64,000 nucleotides of DNA from positions 186,001 through 250,000 of the forward strand of contig NZ_JAJADR010000002.1 in the NCBI RefSeq assembly GCF_020447265.1. The letters run 5' to 3'. Both the position numbers and the translations under genes were made by a program. Origin of the DNA: Hymenobacter lucidus. GTDB taxonomy: Bacteria > Bacteroidota > Bacteroidia > Cytophagales > Hymenobacteraceae. Shown here piece by piece: positions 16,914 through 25,458 of the stretch. Position 1 is the first letter of the stretch; every line of letters begins with the position of its first letter. The notes below the pieces were generated by a model. It was not told where the DNA came from, ran no database searches, and saw nothing but the letters and a program-made list of their open reading frames with translations.

Positions 16914-17516
16914 CTACCCTCTCTCCCCCGCAGCCAGCAGGGCGGCATATTGGGCGGGCGTATCTACATCCACGGCCCCGAGGGGAAAAGGCACGGCGGC
17001 CACCAGCGCCGGGTGCTGCCGCAGCAGCTGGGCGGCCCCGGCCGCGTCGGGCAGCAGGCGCAGCAAGGGCAGCGCGGCCCCGGCAAACAGCACCGGCACG
17101 CCCCGCACCCCGGCATACTCTGAGGCCACGATGGGCAGCCCCGTGGCGGCGTGGGTTTGGTACAGCTGCGCCAACAGTGCGGGCGTTACGTGGGGCTGGT
17201 CGCAGAGCAGCACGGTAACGGCCAGCGCCGGTCCGGCGGCTTCCAGGACGGCCAGCCCCGTTTTCAGCGACGCACCCATGCCCCGCTCCCACTCCGGGCA
17301 GCGCACCACCTGCAGCGCCAGGCCGGCCAGCTCAGGCAGCAACTCGTCGTGCAAGGCCCCGGTTACCACCACCACCGACCCGCCGGCCGCAGCGGCTACG
17401 GCCGTGGTAGCGGCGCGGCGCAGCAGGGTCTGGCCTTCGTACAGCAGGAGCTGCTTGGGCTGGCCGAGGCGCGACGAGGAGCCGGCGGCCAGCAGCAGCA
17501 GGGCATTAGAGCTCAC
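16914..17516 (-). CDS. MocA/MobA-like molybdenum cofactor nucleotidyltransferase
   Basis: 200-residue nucleotidyltransferase. LLLAAGSSSRLGQPKQLL (residues 7-24) is the CTP/GTP-binding loop, CDQPHVTP carries the metal-binding Asp, and ASEYAGVRGVPVLF closes the site. The closest functional match is MocA (CMP transfer to form MCD), which fits its position beside a periplasmic aldehyde oxidoreductase that in E. coli (PaoABC) uses MCD. It overlaps the XdhC gene by 11 nt, so the two are translated together. MobA (GMP transfer) is the alternative. Confidence 0.85.
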   Translation of the reverse strand: MSSNALLLLAAGSSSRLGQPKQLLLYEGQTLLRRAATTAVAAAAGGSVVVVTGALHDELLPELAGLALQVVRCPEWERGMGASLKTGLAVLEAAGPALAVTVLLCDQPHVTPALLAQLYQTHAATGLPIVASEYAGVRGVPVLFAGAALPLLRLLPDAAGAAQLLRQHPALVAAVPFPLGAVDVDTPAQYAALLAAGERG

Positions 17517-18696
17517 ACGCGGCGCTGGTTTGGTTGTCGGCTACCAACGGCCCATCGGCCCGCAACGGCGGATGAATCGGGTGGGGCGAGTCGCGCAGGA
17601 AACCGGCAGGGCGGCCGGCCAGCACCGCCTGAATCTCGGCCACGATAGAGAGGGCAATTTCCTCGGGCGTTTCGCCGCCCAGGTTCAAACCAATGGGGCT
17701 GTGCAGGCGGCCGGCGAGTTGCTGGGCGGCATCGGGCACGTCCTTGCGCAGGTCGTCCAGTAGCCGCTCATACTTCTTGCGCGGCCCCAGCAGCCCGATA
17801 TAGCGGCCGGGCGCGGGCAGCAGGTGGCGCAATACCTCCAGGTCGTAGTAGTAGTTGTGGGTCATGAGCAGGGCAAAGCTGCCATCATACGGTTCGGCCG
17901 AAACCTGGGCCAGGGGCACTACGCGCACGGCTTCGGCTTCGGGGAAGCGCTGGGCCTGGGCCTGGGCGGGGCGACCATCCTGCACCCGCACCCGCCAGCC
18001 GAGGCCGGCGGCCAAGCGCACCAGGGGCTGCACGTCATTGCCGGCACCATACACGGTGAGGCGCACCGGGGGCCGCAGTATTTCGAGGCACACCCGCACC
18101 ATGCCCGCACCGGCCGGGTAGTGGCGGGTGGCGGGCTGCCCGGCCCGCAGCGCAGCGCGGGCATCGGCCAGAATAGCGTCGTACAGCTCCGAGTCAGCCG
18201 TCAGGTTGCCCTGGGTTTGTCCATCGTCGGCCGTGAGCAGCAGGCGCTGGCCCATCTGGGCGGCGGCATTGGTGCCAGCCATGCCGAACACGGTGGCTAC
18301 CACGGCGGGGGCTTCCACGCCTTCGGCCCAGCGTCGCAGTAGTTCCAGCGGGTTGTCGGGGTTCTGAAAATCGAGGGGCTCGAGCAAGATTTGCACGATG
18401 CCCTGGCAGCCCAGCGCCGCCCCAAACTGCAGGTCGTCGTCGGGGTCGGTAGAGTCGTAGGTAACCACGGTGGGGCGGCCCTGCTGGATGGTCTGGCGGG
18501 CCCGGCGACGGGCGTCGCCTTCGAGGCAGCCCCCGCTGATGGCGCCCGTAAGCTGCCCGTCTTCGGTTACCAGCATGCGGGCCCCGGGCCGGCGGTAGGC
18601 CGAGCCAGCCACGTCCACCACCGAGGCCAGGGCGCAGGCACGGCCGGCGGCACGGTGCTCGTCGTAGGCAATAAGTAGGCGCTGAAGTTCAGTCAT
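17506..18696 (-). CDS. XdhC/CoxI family molybdenum-enzyme maturation protein
   Basis: 396-residue cytoplasmic chaperone predicted to bind and sulfurate the molybdenum cofactor and insert it into the Mo subunit. The N-terminal XdhC_CoxI domain shows AGSAYRRPGARM and SGGCLEGD (54-61). The C-terminal Rossmann-type XdhC_C domain starts at RLTVYGAGNDVQPLVRLA, with DGSFALLMTHNYYYDLEVL and GLLGPRKK. ATG at 18696 chosen over a TTG at 18708. It corresponds to PaoD of E. coli by family and gene order. A 376-bp repeat-filled gap separates it from the Mo subunit gene. Confidence 0.9.
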   Translation of the reverse strand: MTELQRLLIAYDEHRAAGRACALASVVDVAGSAYRRPGARMLVTEDGQLTGAISGGCLEGDARRRARQTIQQGRPTVVTYDSTDPDDDLQFGAALGCQGIVQILLEPLDFQNPDNPLELLRRWAEGVEAPAVVATVFGMAGTNAAAQMGQRLLLTADDGQTQGNLTADSELYDAILADARAALRAGQPATRHYPAGAGMVRVCLEILRPPVRLTVYGAGNDVQPLVRLAAGLGWRVRVQDGRPAQAQAQRFPEAEAVRVVPLAQVSAEPYDGSFALLMTHNYYYDLEVLRHLLPAPGRYIGLLGPRKKYERLLDDLRKDVPDAAQQLAGRLHSPIGLNLGGETPEEIALSIVAEIQAVLAGRPAGFLRDSPHPIHPPLRADGPLVADNQTSAACEL

Positions 18697-18768
18697 AGTG
18701 GTAAGCAATACGCAATAATGGCGCGGCAGATGCGGATTTGGAGTATAAGAGTAGGATTGGGTCCTGGC

Positions 18769-19034
18769 CGAGTTCCCCTCCTTTTTTCAAGGAGGGGTGG
18801 CCGAAGGCCGGGGTGATTCGGCGTTGTTTAGTTATTTATCAGCACGTCATGTCGACCAGAGTGAGACATCTCGCGTGCTGACGTTTGCTTACTAACTCAA
18901 CGATGCCACGCGAGATTCCTCGGATTCTGCTTGAAGCGCAGAATGCTCGGAATGACGGTCTTCCAAACAACTAAACAACGATTAAACCACCCCGCCCTTC
19001 GGGCACCCCTCCTTGAAAAAAGGAGGGGAACTCG
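18769..19034. repeat. Nested long inverted repeat (CCCCTCC family with GTCAT-family inside)
   Basis: Outer arms CGAGTTCCCCTCCTTTTTTC (18769 on) and its complement ending at 19034, each arm itself a hairpin of GGAGGGG/CCCCTCC. Further inward the arms share AACTAAACAAC/GTTGTTTAGTT. The centre (18846-18958) is a second repeat unit of the GTCAT...ATGAC family. The composite fills the 376-bp gap 18697-19072 between two genes of one predicted pathway. Confidence 0.85.
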
Positions 19035-19072
19035 ACCCGCATTTACTCCTAGCCTTTGTGCTAACCTTCACT

Positions 19073-21415
19073 TTACACCTGCACTTCCTTCGCGGCCAGA
19101 ATCTTATCGGGCGTAATGGGTAGGCTGCGGACGCGCTTGCCGGTGGCGTGAAAGACGGCGTTGGCCACGGCGGCGGATACACCGACCATCGATATTTCGC
19201 CGATGCCCTTCACGCCCATGGCGTTGATATAGGGGTCGTGCTCGTCGATGAACTCCACGGTCATGGCGGGAATGTCGGCGTTGACGGGAATGTGGTAGTC
19301 GGCCAGGCTGGCGTTGGTGTAGCGGGCGTAATTCGGGTCGCGGGAGGTAGCCTCCATCAGGGCCGCCCCGATGCCGAAGATGCTGCCGCCGATAATCTGG
19401 GAGCGGGCCGTCTTGGCGTTCAGAATGCGGCCGGCCGCGTGCACGCTCACCCAGCGCGTGACGCGCACGGTACCCAGCTCGGGGTCTACTTTCACCTCGC
19501 AGAAATGGGCCCCAAACGAGTGCATGGAGTGCCCGGCCTGGTCGTCCTGGTGGCCGGAGCTGGCTGGGCCGGGTGCCAAACCCGATTCGTAGCCGGCCCC
19601 GTACTTGCCGTTGCCGTTGCCCTCGACGTCAGCCATTTCGTTGCGCTTCATCAGGGCCGCAAAGTCCTCGCCTTTGCTTTTGTTGGCTTTTAGCATCAAG
19701 CGGCCGTTGTCTACCATCACTTCAGCCACCTGGGCCCGGTACAGCGGCGACTTTGGGTCCTTGACGGCCAGCTTAATGAGCTTCTGCCACACCTCCTGGG
19801 CTGCCATATAAATAGACGACGACACGGTGCCGGCCGCCACCGAACCGCCCGAGTTGGGGGCCGTGGGCAGCTTGGTGTCGCCGAGCTCGAAGCGCACCTT
19901 GTCGGGCGTGAGCCAGAGCGAGTCGGCGGCTACCTGAGTCATTACGGTGTAGGTACCGGTGCCCAGGTCGGTGGCGCCGGTTTGCACCAGGGCGTGGCCA
20001 TCGGCGTAGAGGCGCACCCGGGCCGTGCCCTGGTTGTTGTGCACCGGGTAGCTGGCCGTGGCCATGCCCCAGCCCACCAGCAGCCGTCCGTCGCGGGTCT
20101 GGCCATTTTTGGGGTTGCGCTTGCTCCAGCCAAACAGCTCCGCCCCGCGGGCGTAGCACTGCTTCAGGCTTTTGCTGCTCCAGGGCTTGCCGTTGGTGGG
20201 GTCCTTGTCGGCGTGGTTGCGCAGCCGGATTTCCAGCGGGTCGATACCGAGCTGATAGGCCAGGTCATCCATGGAGCACTCGATGGCAAACGAGCCGGGC
20301 GCTTCACCGGGAGCCCGGGTAAAGGTGGAAGTCATTACGTTGGCCCGGGCCAGCTGGTACGACGACTCGAAGGCCGGGCAAGCATAGAGCAGGTTGATAA
20401 TGCGGCTGTTGGGCTCGGCGTAGTTGTCCCAGAGCGAAGTCGTCGAGGTCTTCTCGTGAATCAGGGCCAGGAGCTTGCCGTCTTTGCTGGCGCCTACTTT
20501 CAGCGTCTGGGTCTGGTCTTCGCGGTGGCCCATGCTGGTAAACTGCTGCTGGCGGGTGAGGGCCAGCTTCACCGGCCGGCCCACCGCTTTGGCCGCCTGC
20601 ACCGTGAGAATGGTGTGGGGCCAGGTGGAGCCTTTGCAGCCGAAGCCGCCGCCGATGTACTTGGTCACGACCCGCACCTGCTCGGCGGCCAGGCCCAGCA
20701 TCGTGCTCAGCGCCTTCTGGGTGCGCGTCACGCCCTGCGTCGATTCGTAAACCGTGAGCCGGTCGGCGGCTTCCCAGTGGGCCGTGGTCGAGCCGGGCTC
20801 CATCGGGTTGTGGTGGTTGATGGCGTGGTCGTACTTGTGGGTGAGCTGCACCGGGGCCGCCGCGAAGGCCGCCTGCGGGTTGCCGCGCACGGTATGCCCC
20901 GGGGTTTTACCGTCCTGCACCTTTTCGGGGTCAAACAGCTTGGCTTGCGGGTCTTCGTAGGAAGCCAGCGGCTTCTCGGCCGTGACCTGCACCCGCACCA
21001 ATGCAGCGGCATACTGGGCGCGCTCCAGCGTATCGGCCACCACCACGGCCACGGGCTGGCCGGCATAGTGAATCTGGTCGGAAGTGAGGGGCAGAAAGCC
21101 CATGGGCGCGCCGATGGCCTTCTTGCCTTCCGGGTCATTGGGCGTTTTGGCCAGCTTGGGCAGGTTCTGGTGGGTGAGAATAGCCAGTACCCCGGGCTGC
21201 TTCAGCGCGGCGCTGGTATCGAAGCCCGTGATGCGCCCTTTGGCTACGTCACTGGTTTTGAGCACGGCGTGTACCAGGCCCGGCAGGCTATTGTACTCAG
21301 CTGAGTAGCGGGCCTTGCCGGTTACCTTATCCCGACCGTCTACGCGGCTGAGCGGCTGCCCTACCGAGCCGGCCTTGGGATTGGTTTCAAAGAAGCTTGG
21401 TTCTGCGGTATCCAT
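19073..21415 (-). CDS. Xanthine dehydrogenase-family molybdenum subunit (PaoC-like)
   Basis: 780-residue molybdopterin-binding subunit, predicted to hydroxylate an aldehyde or N-heterocycle. N-terminal VDGRDKVTGKARYSAEY, then IGGGFGCKGSTWPH (Mo-pterin contact), FTRAPGEAPGSFAIE and, near the C-terminus, MGVKGIGEISMVG with the catalytic Glu of GxGE. Length matches PaoC-type subunits (about 730-780). ATG at 21415. It has no signal peptide of its own; export would rely on the Tat signal of the Fe-S partner. Substrate not determined; aromatic aldehyde detoxification is the E. coli precedent. Confidence 0.92.
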   Translation of the reverse strand: MDTAEPSFFETNPKAGSVGQPLSRVDGRDKVTGKARYSAEYNSLPGLVHAVLKTSDVAKGRITGFDTSAALKQPGVLAILTHQNLPKLAKTPNDPEGKKAIGAPMGFLPLTSDQIHYAGQPVAVVVADTLERAQYAAALVRVQVTAEKPLASYEDPQAKLFDPEKVQDGKTPGHTVRGNPQAAFAAAPVQLTHKYDHAINHHNPMEPGSTTAHWEAADRLTVYESTQGVTRTQKALSTMLGLAAEQVRVVTKYIGGGFGCKGSTWPHTILTVQAAKAVGRPVKLALTRQQQFTSMGHREDQTQTLKVGASKDGKLLALIHEKTSTTSLWDNYAEPNSRIINLLYACPAFESSYQLARANVMTSTFTRAPGEAPGSFAIECSMDDLAYQLGIDPLEIRLRNHADKDPTNGKPWSSKSLKQCYARGAELFGWSKRNPKNGQTRDGRLLVGWGMATASYPVHNNQGTARVRLYADGHALVQTGATDLGTGTYTVMTQVAADSLWLTPDKVRFELGDTKLPTAPNSGGSVAAGTVSSSIYMAAQEVWQKLIKLAVKDPKSPLYRAQVAEVMVDNGRLMLKANKSKGEDFAALMKRNEMADVEGNGNGKYGAGYESGLAPGPASSGHQDDQAGHSMHSFGAHFCEVKVDPELGTVRVTRWVSVHAAGRILNAKTARSQIIGGSIFGIGAALMEATSRDPNYARYTNASLADYHIPVNADIPAMTVEFIDEHDPYINAMGVKGIGEISMVGVSAAVANAVFHATGKRVRSLPITPDKILAAKEVQV

Positions 21416-21421
21416 AATTGA

Positions 21422-21518
21422 ACGTCGTGCAGAGTGCCGCGAAGCATCTCGCGTGCTGACTCAGGATTAGTAATTCAACGTCAGCACGCGGATGTTTCAC
21501 CTCCGGCTTTGCATGACG
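21422..21518. repeat. GTCAT-family palindromic repeat between Mo and FAD subunit genes
   Basis: AACGTCGTGCAGAGTGCCGC...GAAGCATCTCGCGTGCTGA meets an inverted CAACGTCAGCACGCGGATG...GCATGACGGG. Imperfect palindrome belonging to the same family as 26360, 41679, 48175 and 55178. Confidence 0.65.
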
Positions 21519-21534
21519 GGCTTCGGTTGGCTGC

Positions 21535-22518
21535 TTACCCGGCTACTTTCAGCAGAGCCTGCACCAGCGTGTTCTGGGCCAGCTCTACTTTAAAGGCGTT
21601 TTCCTTGTAAGGCTGGGCGCCGCGCAAGGCAGCGGCGGCGGCGGCCCGGAAAGTGGCTTCGGTGGCCGGGGCGCCGGTCAGCACCTTTTCGGCTTCGCTG
21701 CTCCGCCAGGGCTGGGCGCCCACCCCGCCCAGGGCCACGCGGGCCGAGCGGATGGTGCCGGCCTGCACGTCGAGGCCCACGGCGGCCGAGGCCAGGGCGT
21801 AGGCGTAGCTGCTCCGCTCCCGCACCTTGAGGTAGGTGGAGCGCTGCGCGTGCGGAGCCGCCGGAATGGTCACGGCCACAATCAGCTCGCCGGGTTCGAG
21901 CACAGTTTCCTTTTGGGGCGTTTTGCCCGGCAGCAGGTAAAACTCCGTAACGGGCACCCGCCGCTGCTTGCCCTTGGCATTCTCCAGGGTCAATACGGCG
22001 TCGAAAGCGGCCAGGGCCACCGATAAGTCGCCGGGGTACGCGGTGGCAATGCAGGCATCCGACGTACCCAGGATAGCCAGGTTGTGGTTGTCGCCGGCAA
22101 TAGCGGGGCAGCCCGAGCCGGGCACGCGCTTGTTGCAGGGGAAAGCCGCGTCGCGGAAGTAGCCGCAGCGGGTGCGCTGCAGCATGTTGCCCCCAATGCT
22201 GGCCATATTGCGCAGCTGGGGCGAGGCCGCCAGCAGCAGCGACTCCGACACGGCCGGGTACTGCTGCAGCACCAGCGCGTTTTCGCCCACGTCGCTCATG
22301 CGCTCCATGGCCCCGATGCGCAGCCCGTCCTTGGTTTGTTCGATACCCCGAAATGGCAGCGCGTTGATATCGACCAGCTGGGAATGCTCTTCCAAGTGGG
22401 CCTTCATCAAATCCAGCAGCGTGGTGCCGCCCGCAATGTAGGCCGCATCCGCTTTGTCCTTGCGAATACCGGTGGCTTCCTTGGCCGTGGCGGCCTGGGT
22501 GTAGCTGAAGTTATTCAT
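21535..22518 (-). CDS. FAD-binding subunit of molybdenum oxidoreductase (PaoB-like)
   Basis: 327-residue flavin subunit that relays electrons between the Fe-S subunit and the acceptor. Seen: YIAGGTTLLDLMKAH (FAD-binding PP loop), SPQLRNMASIGGNMLQRTRC (the IGGN motif with a cysteine), and FPCNKRVPGSGCPAIAGDN, a Cys-containing insertion like that of PaoB, which ligates an extra 4Fe-4S cluster in E. coli. ATG at 22518 gives the normal MNNFSYTQA start; upstream in-frame codons lie in the octamer array and were rejected. Gap of 113 bp to the Fe-S gene contains the octamer repeats. Confidence 0.9.
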   Translation of the reverse strand: MNNFSYTQAATAKEATGIRKDKADAAYIAGGTTLLDLMKAHLEEHSQLVDINALPFRGIEQTKDGLRIGAMERMSDVGENALVLQQYPAVSESLLLAASPQLRNMASIGGNMLQRTRCGYFRDAAFPCNKRVPGSGCPAIAGDNHNLAILGTSDACIATAYPGDLSVALAAFDAVLTLENAKGKQRRVPVTEFYLLPGKTPQKETVLEPGELIVAVTIPAAPHAQRSTYLKVRERSSYAYALASAAVGLDVQAGTIRSARVALGGVGAQPWRSSEAEKVLTGAPATEATFRAAAAAALRGAQPYKENAFKVELAQNTLVQALLKVAG

Positions 22519-22524
22519 CTTGTC

Positions 22525-22633
22525 AGTAGTGAAATAGTGAGCTAGTGAAATAGTGATTTTGATGTTCCGGCGGCGTGTTTTGCGCATAAAGCGCGAATTG
22601 AACGACAACTCACCAGTTCACTATTTCACCACT
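22525..22633. repeat. Inverted octamer arrays (TAGTGAnn)
   Basis: Left side: TAGTGAAA TAGTGAGC TAGTGAAA TAGTGATT in exact 8-bp steps; right side: ACTCACCA GTTCACTA TTTCACCA CTA in the reverse sense. They flank a 50-bp centre and end at the Fe-S subunit stop codon. Confidence 0.75.
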
Positions 22634-23267
22634 AGGCTTTGCCTGCCACTTCGCGCACGGCGGCCACAATATTGGGGTAGGCGCCACAGCGGCAGAGGTT
22701 GCCACTCATCCACTCCCGGCACTGGTCGTCGGTAGTGGCGTGGCCTTCTTTCACGCAGGCCACCCCGCTCATGATTTGGCCCGGGGTGCAGTAGCCGCAC
22801 TGGAAACCGTCGTGCTTGAGGAAGGCTTCCTGCATCGGGTGCAGCTCCTCCCCTTTCATCAGGCCCTCGATGGTGGTAATTTCCTTGCCCTGGTTCATCA
22901 CGGCCAGGCTCAGACAACTATTGATGCGGCGGCCATCGACGAGCACCGTGCAGGCCCCGCATTGGCCATGGTCGCAGCCTTTCTTGGTGCCGGTCAGGTC
23001 GAGGTATTCGCGCAAGGCGTCGAGCAGACTTACGCGTGGCTCGGCCTGCAGGCTGCGCACGGTGCCGTTTACCTTGAGCTGCAGGGTCGTGACGCCTTCC
23101 ACCGTTTTGGAGAAAGCCGTGAGCCGCTCGGCCTGGCTTAGCAGCGGCGGGGCCAAAGCCAGGCCCAGCAAGCCGCCGGCCTGCTTCATAAAGGAGCGGC
23201 GCGTGCCATCCTGCGGCGCGGAGCCGGACGACGGAGCAGCGAAATCAGTGGGAAAATCTTCACTCAT
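22632..23267 (-). CDS. Tat-exported 2Fe-2S subunit of molybdenum oxidoreductase (PaoA-like)
   Basis: 211-residue iron-sulfur subunit. A twin-arginine signal is at residues 21-46 (TRRSFMKQAGG, LALAPPLLSQA), pointing to a periplasmic complex. Two 2Fe-2S clusters: plant-type Cys98, Cys103, Cys106, Cys118 and the CxxC...CxC set Cys157, Cys160, Cys192, Cys194. First gene of a five-gene minus-strand set (Fe-S, FAD, Mo, XdhC, MocA) matching the gene order of E. coli paoABCD. ATG at 23267; the upstream 327-bp gap (23268-23594) shows no recognisable promoter box and only the hmuV terminator. Confidence 0.93.
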   Translation of the reverse strand: MSEDFPTDFAAPSSGSAPQDGTRRSFMKQAGGLLGLALAPPLLSQAERLTAFSKTVEGVTTLQLKVNGTVRSLQAEPRVSLLDALREYLDLTGTKKGCDHGQCGACTVLVDGRRINSCLSLAVMNQGKEITTIEGLMKGEELHPMQEAFLKHDGFQCGYCTPGQIMSGVACVKEGHATTDDQCREWMSGNLCRCGAYPNIVAAVREVAGKA

Positions 23268-23542
23268 GGCAGTAGCAAATTCAGGTGACCTAACCAATGT
23301 AATAAACCGGCTCCGGGCCGACGGAACGCCCGAGCCCAGGCAGCAAAGAGCCGCTTGCCTGAAGCGGCCGGGCGGGGCAGTTTCGTATAATGCAAACCGG
23401 TGGCAGGGCTTCCGGTTCTGTGCCTGCCGGAATTTCTGCCCGCGCGCCGAGTCGGTTTTGGCAACCTGTGGTGTACGGGCAGCTATGGTTGAGGTTGCCT
23501 CAGTGCCGAATTGAGGGCCTAAGCCAGCAGTGCCAGAAACGC

Positions 23543-23575
23543 AAAAAAGGGACGCAGCCGGTTGCCGCGTCCCTT
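23543..23575 (-). terminator. Intrinsic terminator of the iron/heme transport genes
   Basis: AAGGGACGC pairs with GCGTCCCTT around an 11-nt loop and is followed by TTTTTT on the minus strand, 20 bp beyond the ABC ATPase stop codon. The remainder of the 327-bp gap (23268-23542) shows nothing recognisable. Confidence 0.85.
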
Positions 23576-23594
23576 CTCTCCTATCCGCTCACCT

Positions 23595-24389
23595 TCAGCG
23601 CATATCGGCCGAGGCGTGTATTACCAAAGGCCTTTGCGTGAGTGGGTTGGTAATGACGCACATGGCCAGGTCAAATACTTCTTCCAGCATTTCGGCCGTC
23701 AGCTCGTCAGGATTGGGCAGCGTGTCATAAATCTGGCCCTCCTTGATAAACACGATTTTATCGGCGTAGGCCAGGGCCAGGTTAATGTCGTGCAGCACGG
23801 CTACGACAATAGCCTGCTGACGGGAAAAGTCGCGGGCCAGCTGCAGCAGCTGGTGCTGGTAGCGCAAATCGAGGCTGGAAACCGGCTCGTCGAGCAGCAG
23901 CACACGGTGGCCCTGGGGCGGCGTCTCCCAGATCTGGGCCAGTACGCGGGCCATCTGCACCTTCTGGGCCTCCCCGCCCGACAGCGTGGAATAGTCGCGG
24001 TCGGCGAAGTGACTCATGCCCAGCTCGGCCAGGGTTTGGGCACAGATGGCACGGTCGTGGGCCGAGGGGCTGCGCTGAAAATGCGGGTAGCGTCCCATCA
24101 GCACCACATCGGCCACGCTGAGCGGGAAGGCCAGCTGGATTTCCTGCGACAATACCGCCCGCGACTTCGCCAATTCAGTAGCCGAAAAGGAGCTCAGCGG
24201 CTGGTCGTGGTAGAGCACCCGCCCGGCCGAGGGCTGATATAACCCGGCCAGCAGGCGCAGCAGCGTGGTTTTGCCCGCCCCGTTGGGCCCCATGAGCACC
24301 GTAAACTCGCCGGGTCGGCACTCCACTGAGGCATCGTGCAGCAGCGTTTTGTCCTGCACCCGGAAGCTGACATTCTCGGCCTTAAGCAT
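23595..24389 (-). CDS. Heme/iron ABC transporter ATPase (HmuV-like)
   Basis: 264-residue ABC ATPase powering uptake across the inner membrane. Walker A GPNGAGKTT (34-42), Q-loop QEIQLAFP, signature LSGGEAQKVQMARVLAQ, Walker B RVLLLDEPVSSLDL and switch His in VAVLHDINLALA. Composition and length match HmuV heme ATPases. ATG at 24389 overlaps the permease gene by 8 nt, so translation is coupled. Siderophore or cobalamin ATPases are close relatives; the heme call depends on context. Confidence 0.88.
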   Translation of the reverse strand: MLKAENVSFRVQDKTLLHDASVECRPGEFTVLMGPNGAGKTTLLRLLAGLYQPSAGRVLYHDQPLSSFSATELAKSRAVLSQEIQLAFPLSVADVVLMGRYPHFQRSPSAHDRAICAQTLAELGMSHFADRDYSTLSGGEAQKVQMARVLAQIWETPPQGHRVLLLDEPVSSLDLRYQHQLLQLARDFSRQQAIVVAVLHDINLALAYADKIVFIKEGQIYDTLPNPDELTAEMLEEVFDLAMCVITNPLTQRPLVIHASADMR

Positions 24390-25458
24390 AAAATCCGCCC
24401 CGCTGGTTGAGGTTTCGGTAGTGGGAAAGCATCCAGAGAAACACCGGTGCCCCGATAAAGGCCGTGAGCACACCAATGGGCAGCTCGGCCGGGGCAATGA
24501 TGGTGCGGGCCACCGTATCGGAAATAATCATCAGCACGGCACCCAGCAGGCTGGAGCCCAGCAGCAGCTGGCGGTTGTCGGCTAGGCGCAGCAGCCGCAG
24601 CAGGTGGGGCACCACCAGCCCTACGAAGCCGATGACGCCCACGGTGGAGGTAGCCACGGCTACCAGTAGCGTGTTGAGCAGCAGAATCCGGGTTTGGAGC
24701 TGCCGCACGTTCACTCCTAAGTACTGCGCCTCATTCTCGCCCAGTTGCAGGGCGTTCAGGGCCTTGGCAAACCGCAAAGCCAGGACCACGCCCAGCACCG
24801 TCACGGTCAGCACCAGGTAAAACGAGGGCCAGTCGGCGCTGCTGAAGCTGCCCAGATTCCAGAAGGTAATGGAGCGGGCCTGCGGGTCGCGGGCAATGTA
24901 GGCCAGAAACCCGGTGCCGCCGGCTGCCAGGGCATTCACGGCAATGCCGGCCAGCAGCATGGAGGCCACCGTAACGCGGCCCTGTACCCGCGAAAGGCGG
25001 TAGACGAGGCCCGTAGCGGCCAGGGCGCCCACAAACGCGGCGGCCGGCAGCACAAAATTGCCCAGAAACGTGGCGTTTACCCAACTCATCGACGCGCCCA
25101 GCACGAAGATGACGGCTGCCCCCAGCGCTGCCCCGGCCGAGGTACCAATCAGGCCGGGCTCCACGATGGGGTTGCGAAACAACGCCTGCATCAGGGTGCC
25201 TGACACGGCCAGCGCCGCGCCCACCACCGCGCACAGCAACACCCGCGGCAGCCGGATCTGGAAAAACACGCCCTCGTGCAGGGCCGCCACGGGGTCGGCC
25301 GAGGCCGGCGCCAGCCCTACGCTCTGCGCCAGGTAGCCCCCGATTTCGCCGAAGGTGAGCACCACCGCGCCCAGCCGGGCCGACACGATGATGCTAACCA
25401 GCAGCGCCGCCAACAGCAGCCCGAAATACAGCCGCACCCGGCCCGCCGACAGCCTCAC
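24382..25458 (-). CDS. FecCD-type ABC permease (HmuU-like)
   Basis: 358-residue permease with about ten membrane segments, forming the channel for heme or an iron chelate. Seen: FFQIRLPRVLLCAVVGAALA, ALFRNPIVEPGLIGTSAGAALGA (typical FecCD loop), and GFVGLVVPHLLRLL near the C-terminus. GTG start at 25458 overlaps the stop of the upstream binding-protein gene as GTGA, a tight coupling that decides the start. Operon order: binding protein, permease, ATPase. Confidence 0.9.
   Translation of the reverse strand: MRLSAGRVRLYFGLLLAALLVSIIVSARLGAVVLTFGEIGGYLAQSVGLAPASADPVAALHEGVFFQIRLPRVLLCAVVGAALAVSGTLMQALFRNPIVEPGLIGTSAGAALGAAVIFVLGASMSWVNATFLGNFVLPAAAFVGALAATGLVYRLSRVQGRVTVASMLLAGIAVNALAAGGTGFLAYIARDPQARSITFWNLGSFSSADWPSFYLVLTVTVLGVVLALRFAKALNALQLGENEAQYLGVNVRQLQTRILLLNTLLVAVATSTVGVIGFVGLVVPHLLRLLRLADNRQLLLGSSLLGAVLMIISDTVARTIIAPAELPIGVLTAFIGAPVFLWMLSHYRNLNQRGGFYA

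Noticed and set aside
19982..21304. 440-codon open frame antisense to the Mo subunit
   Set aside because: Shadow of a well-defined molybdopterin subunit; composition biased and no motif.
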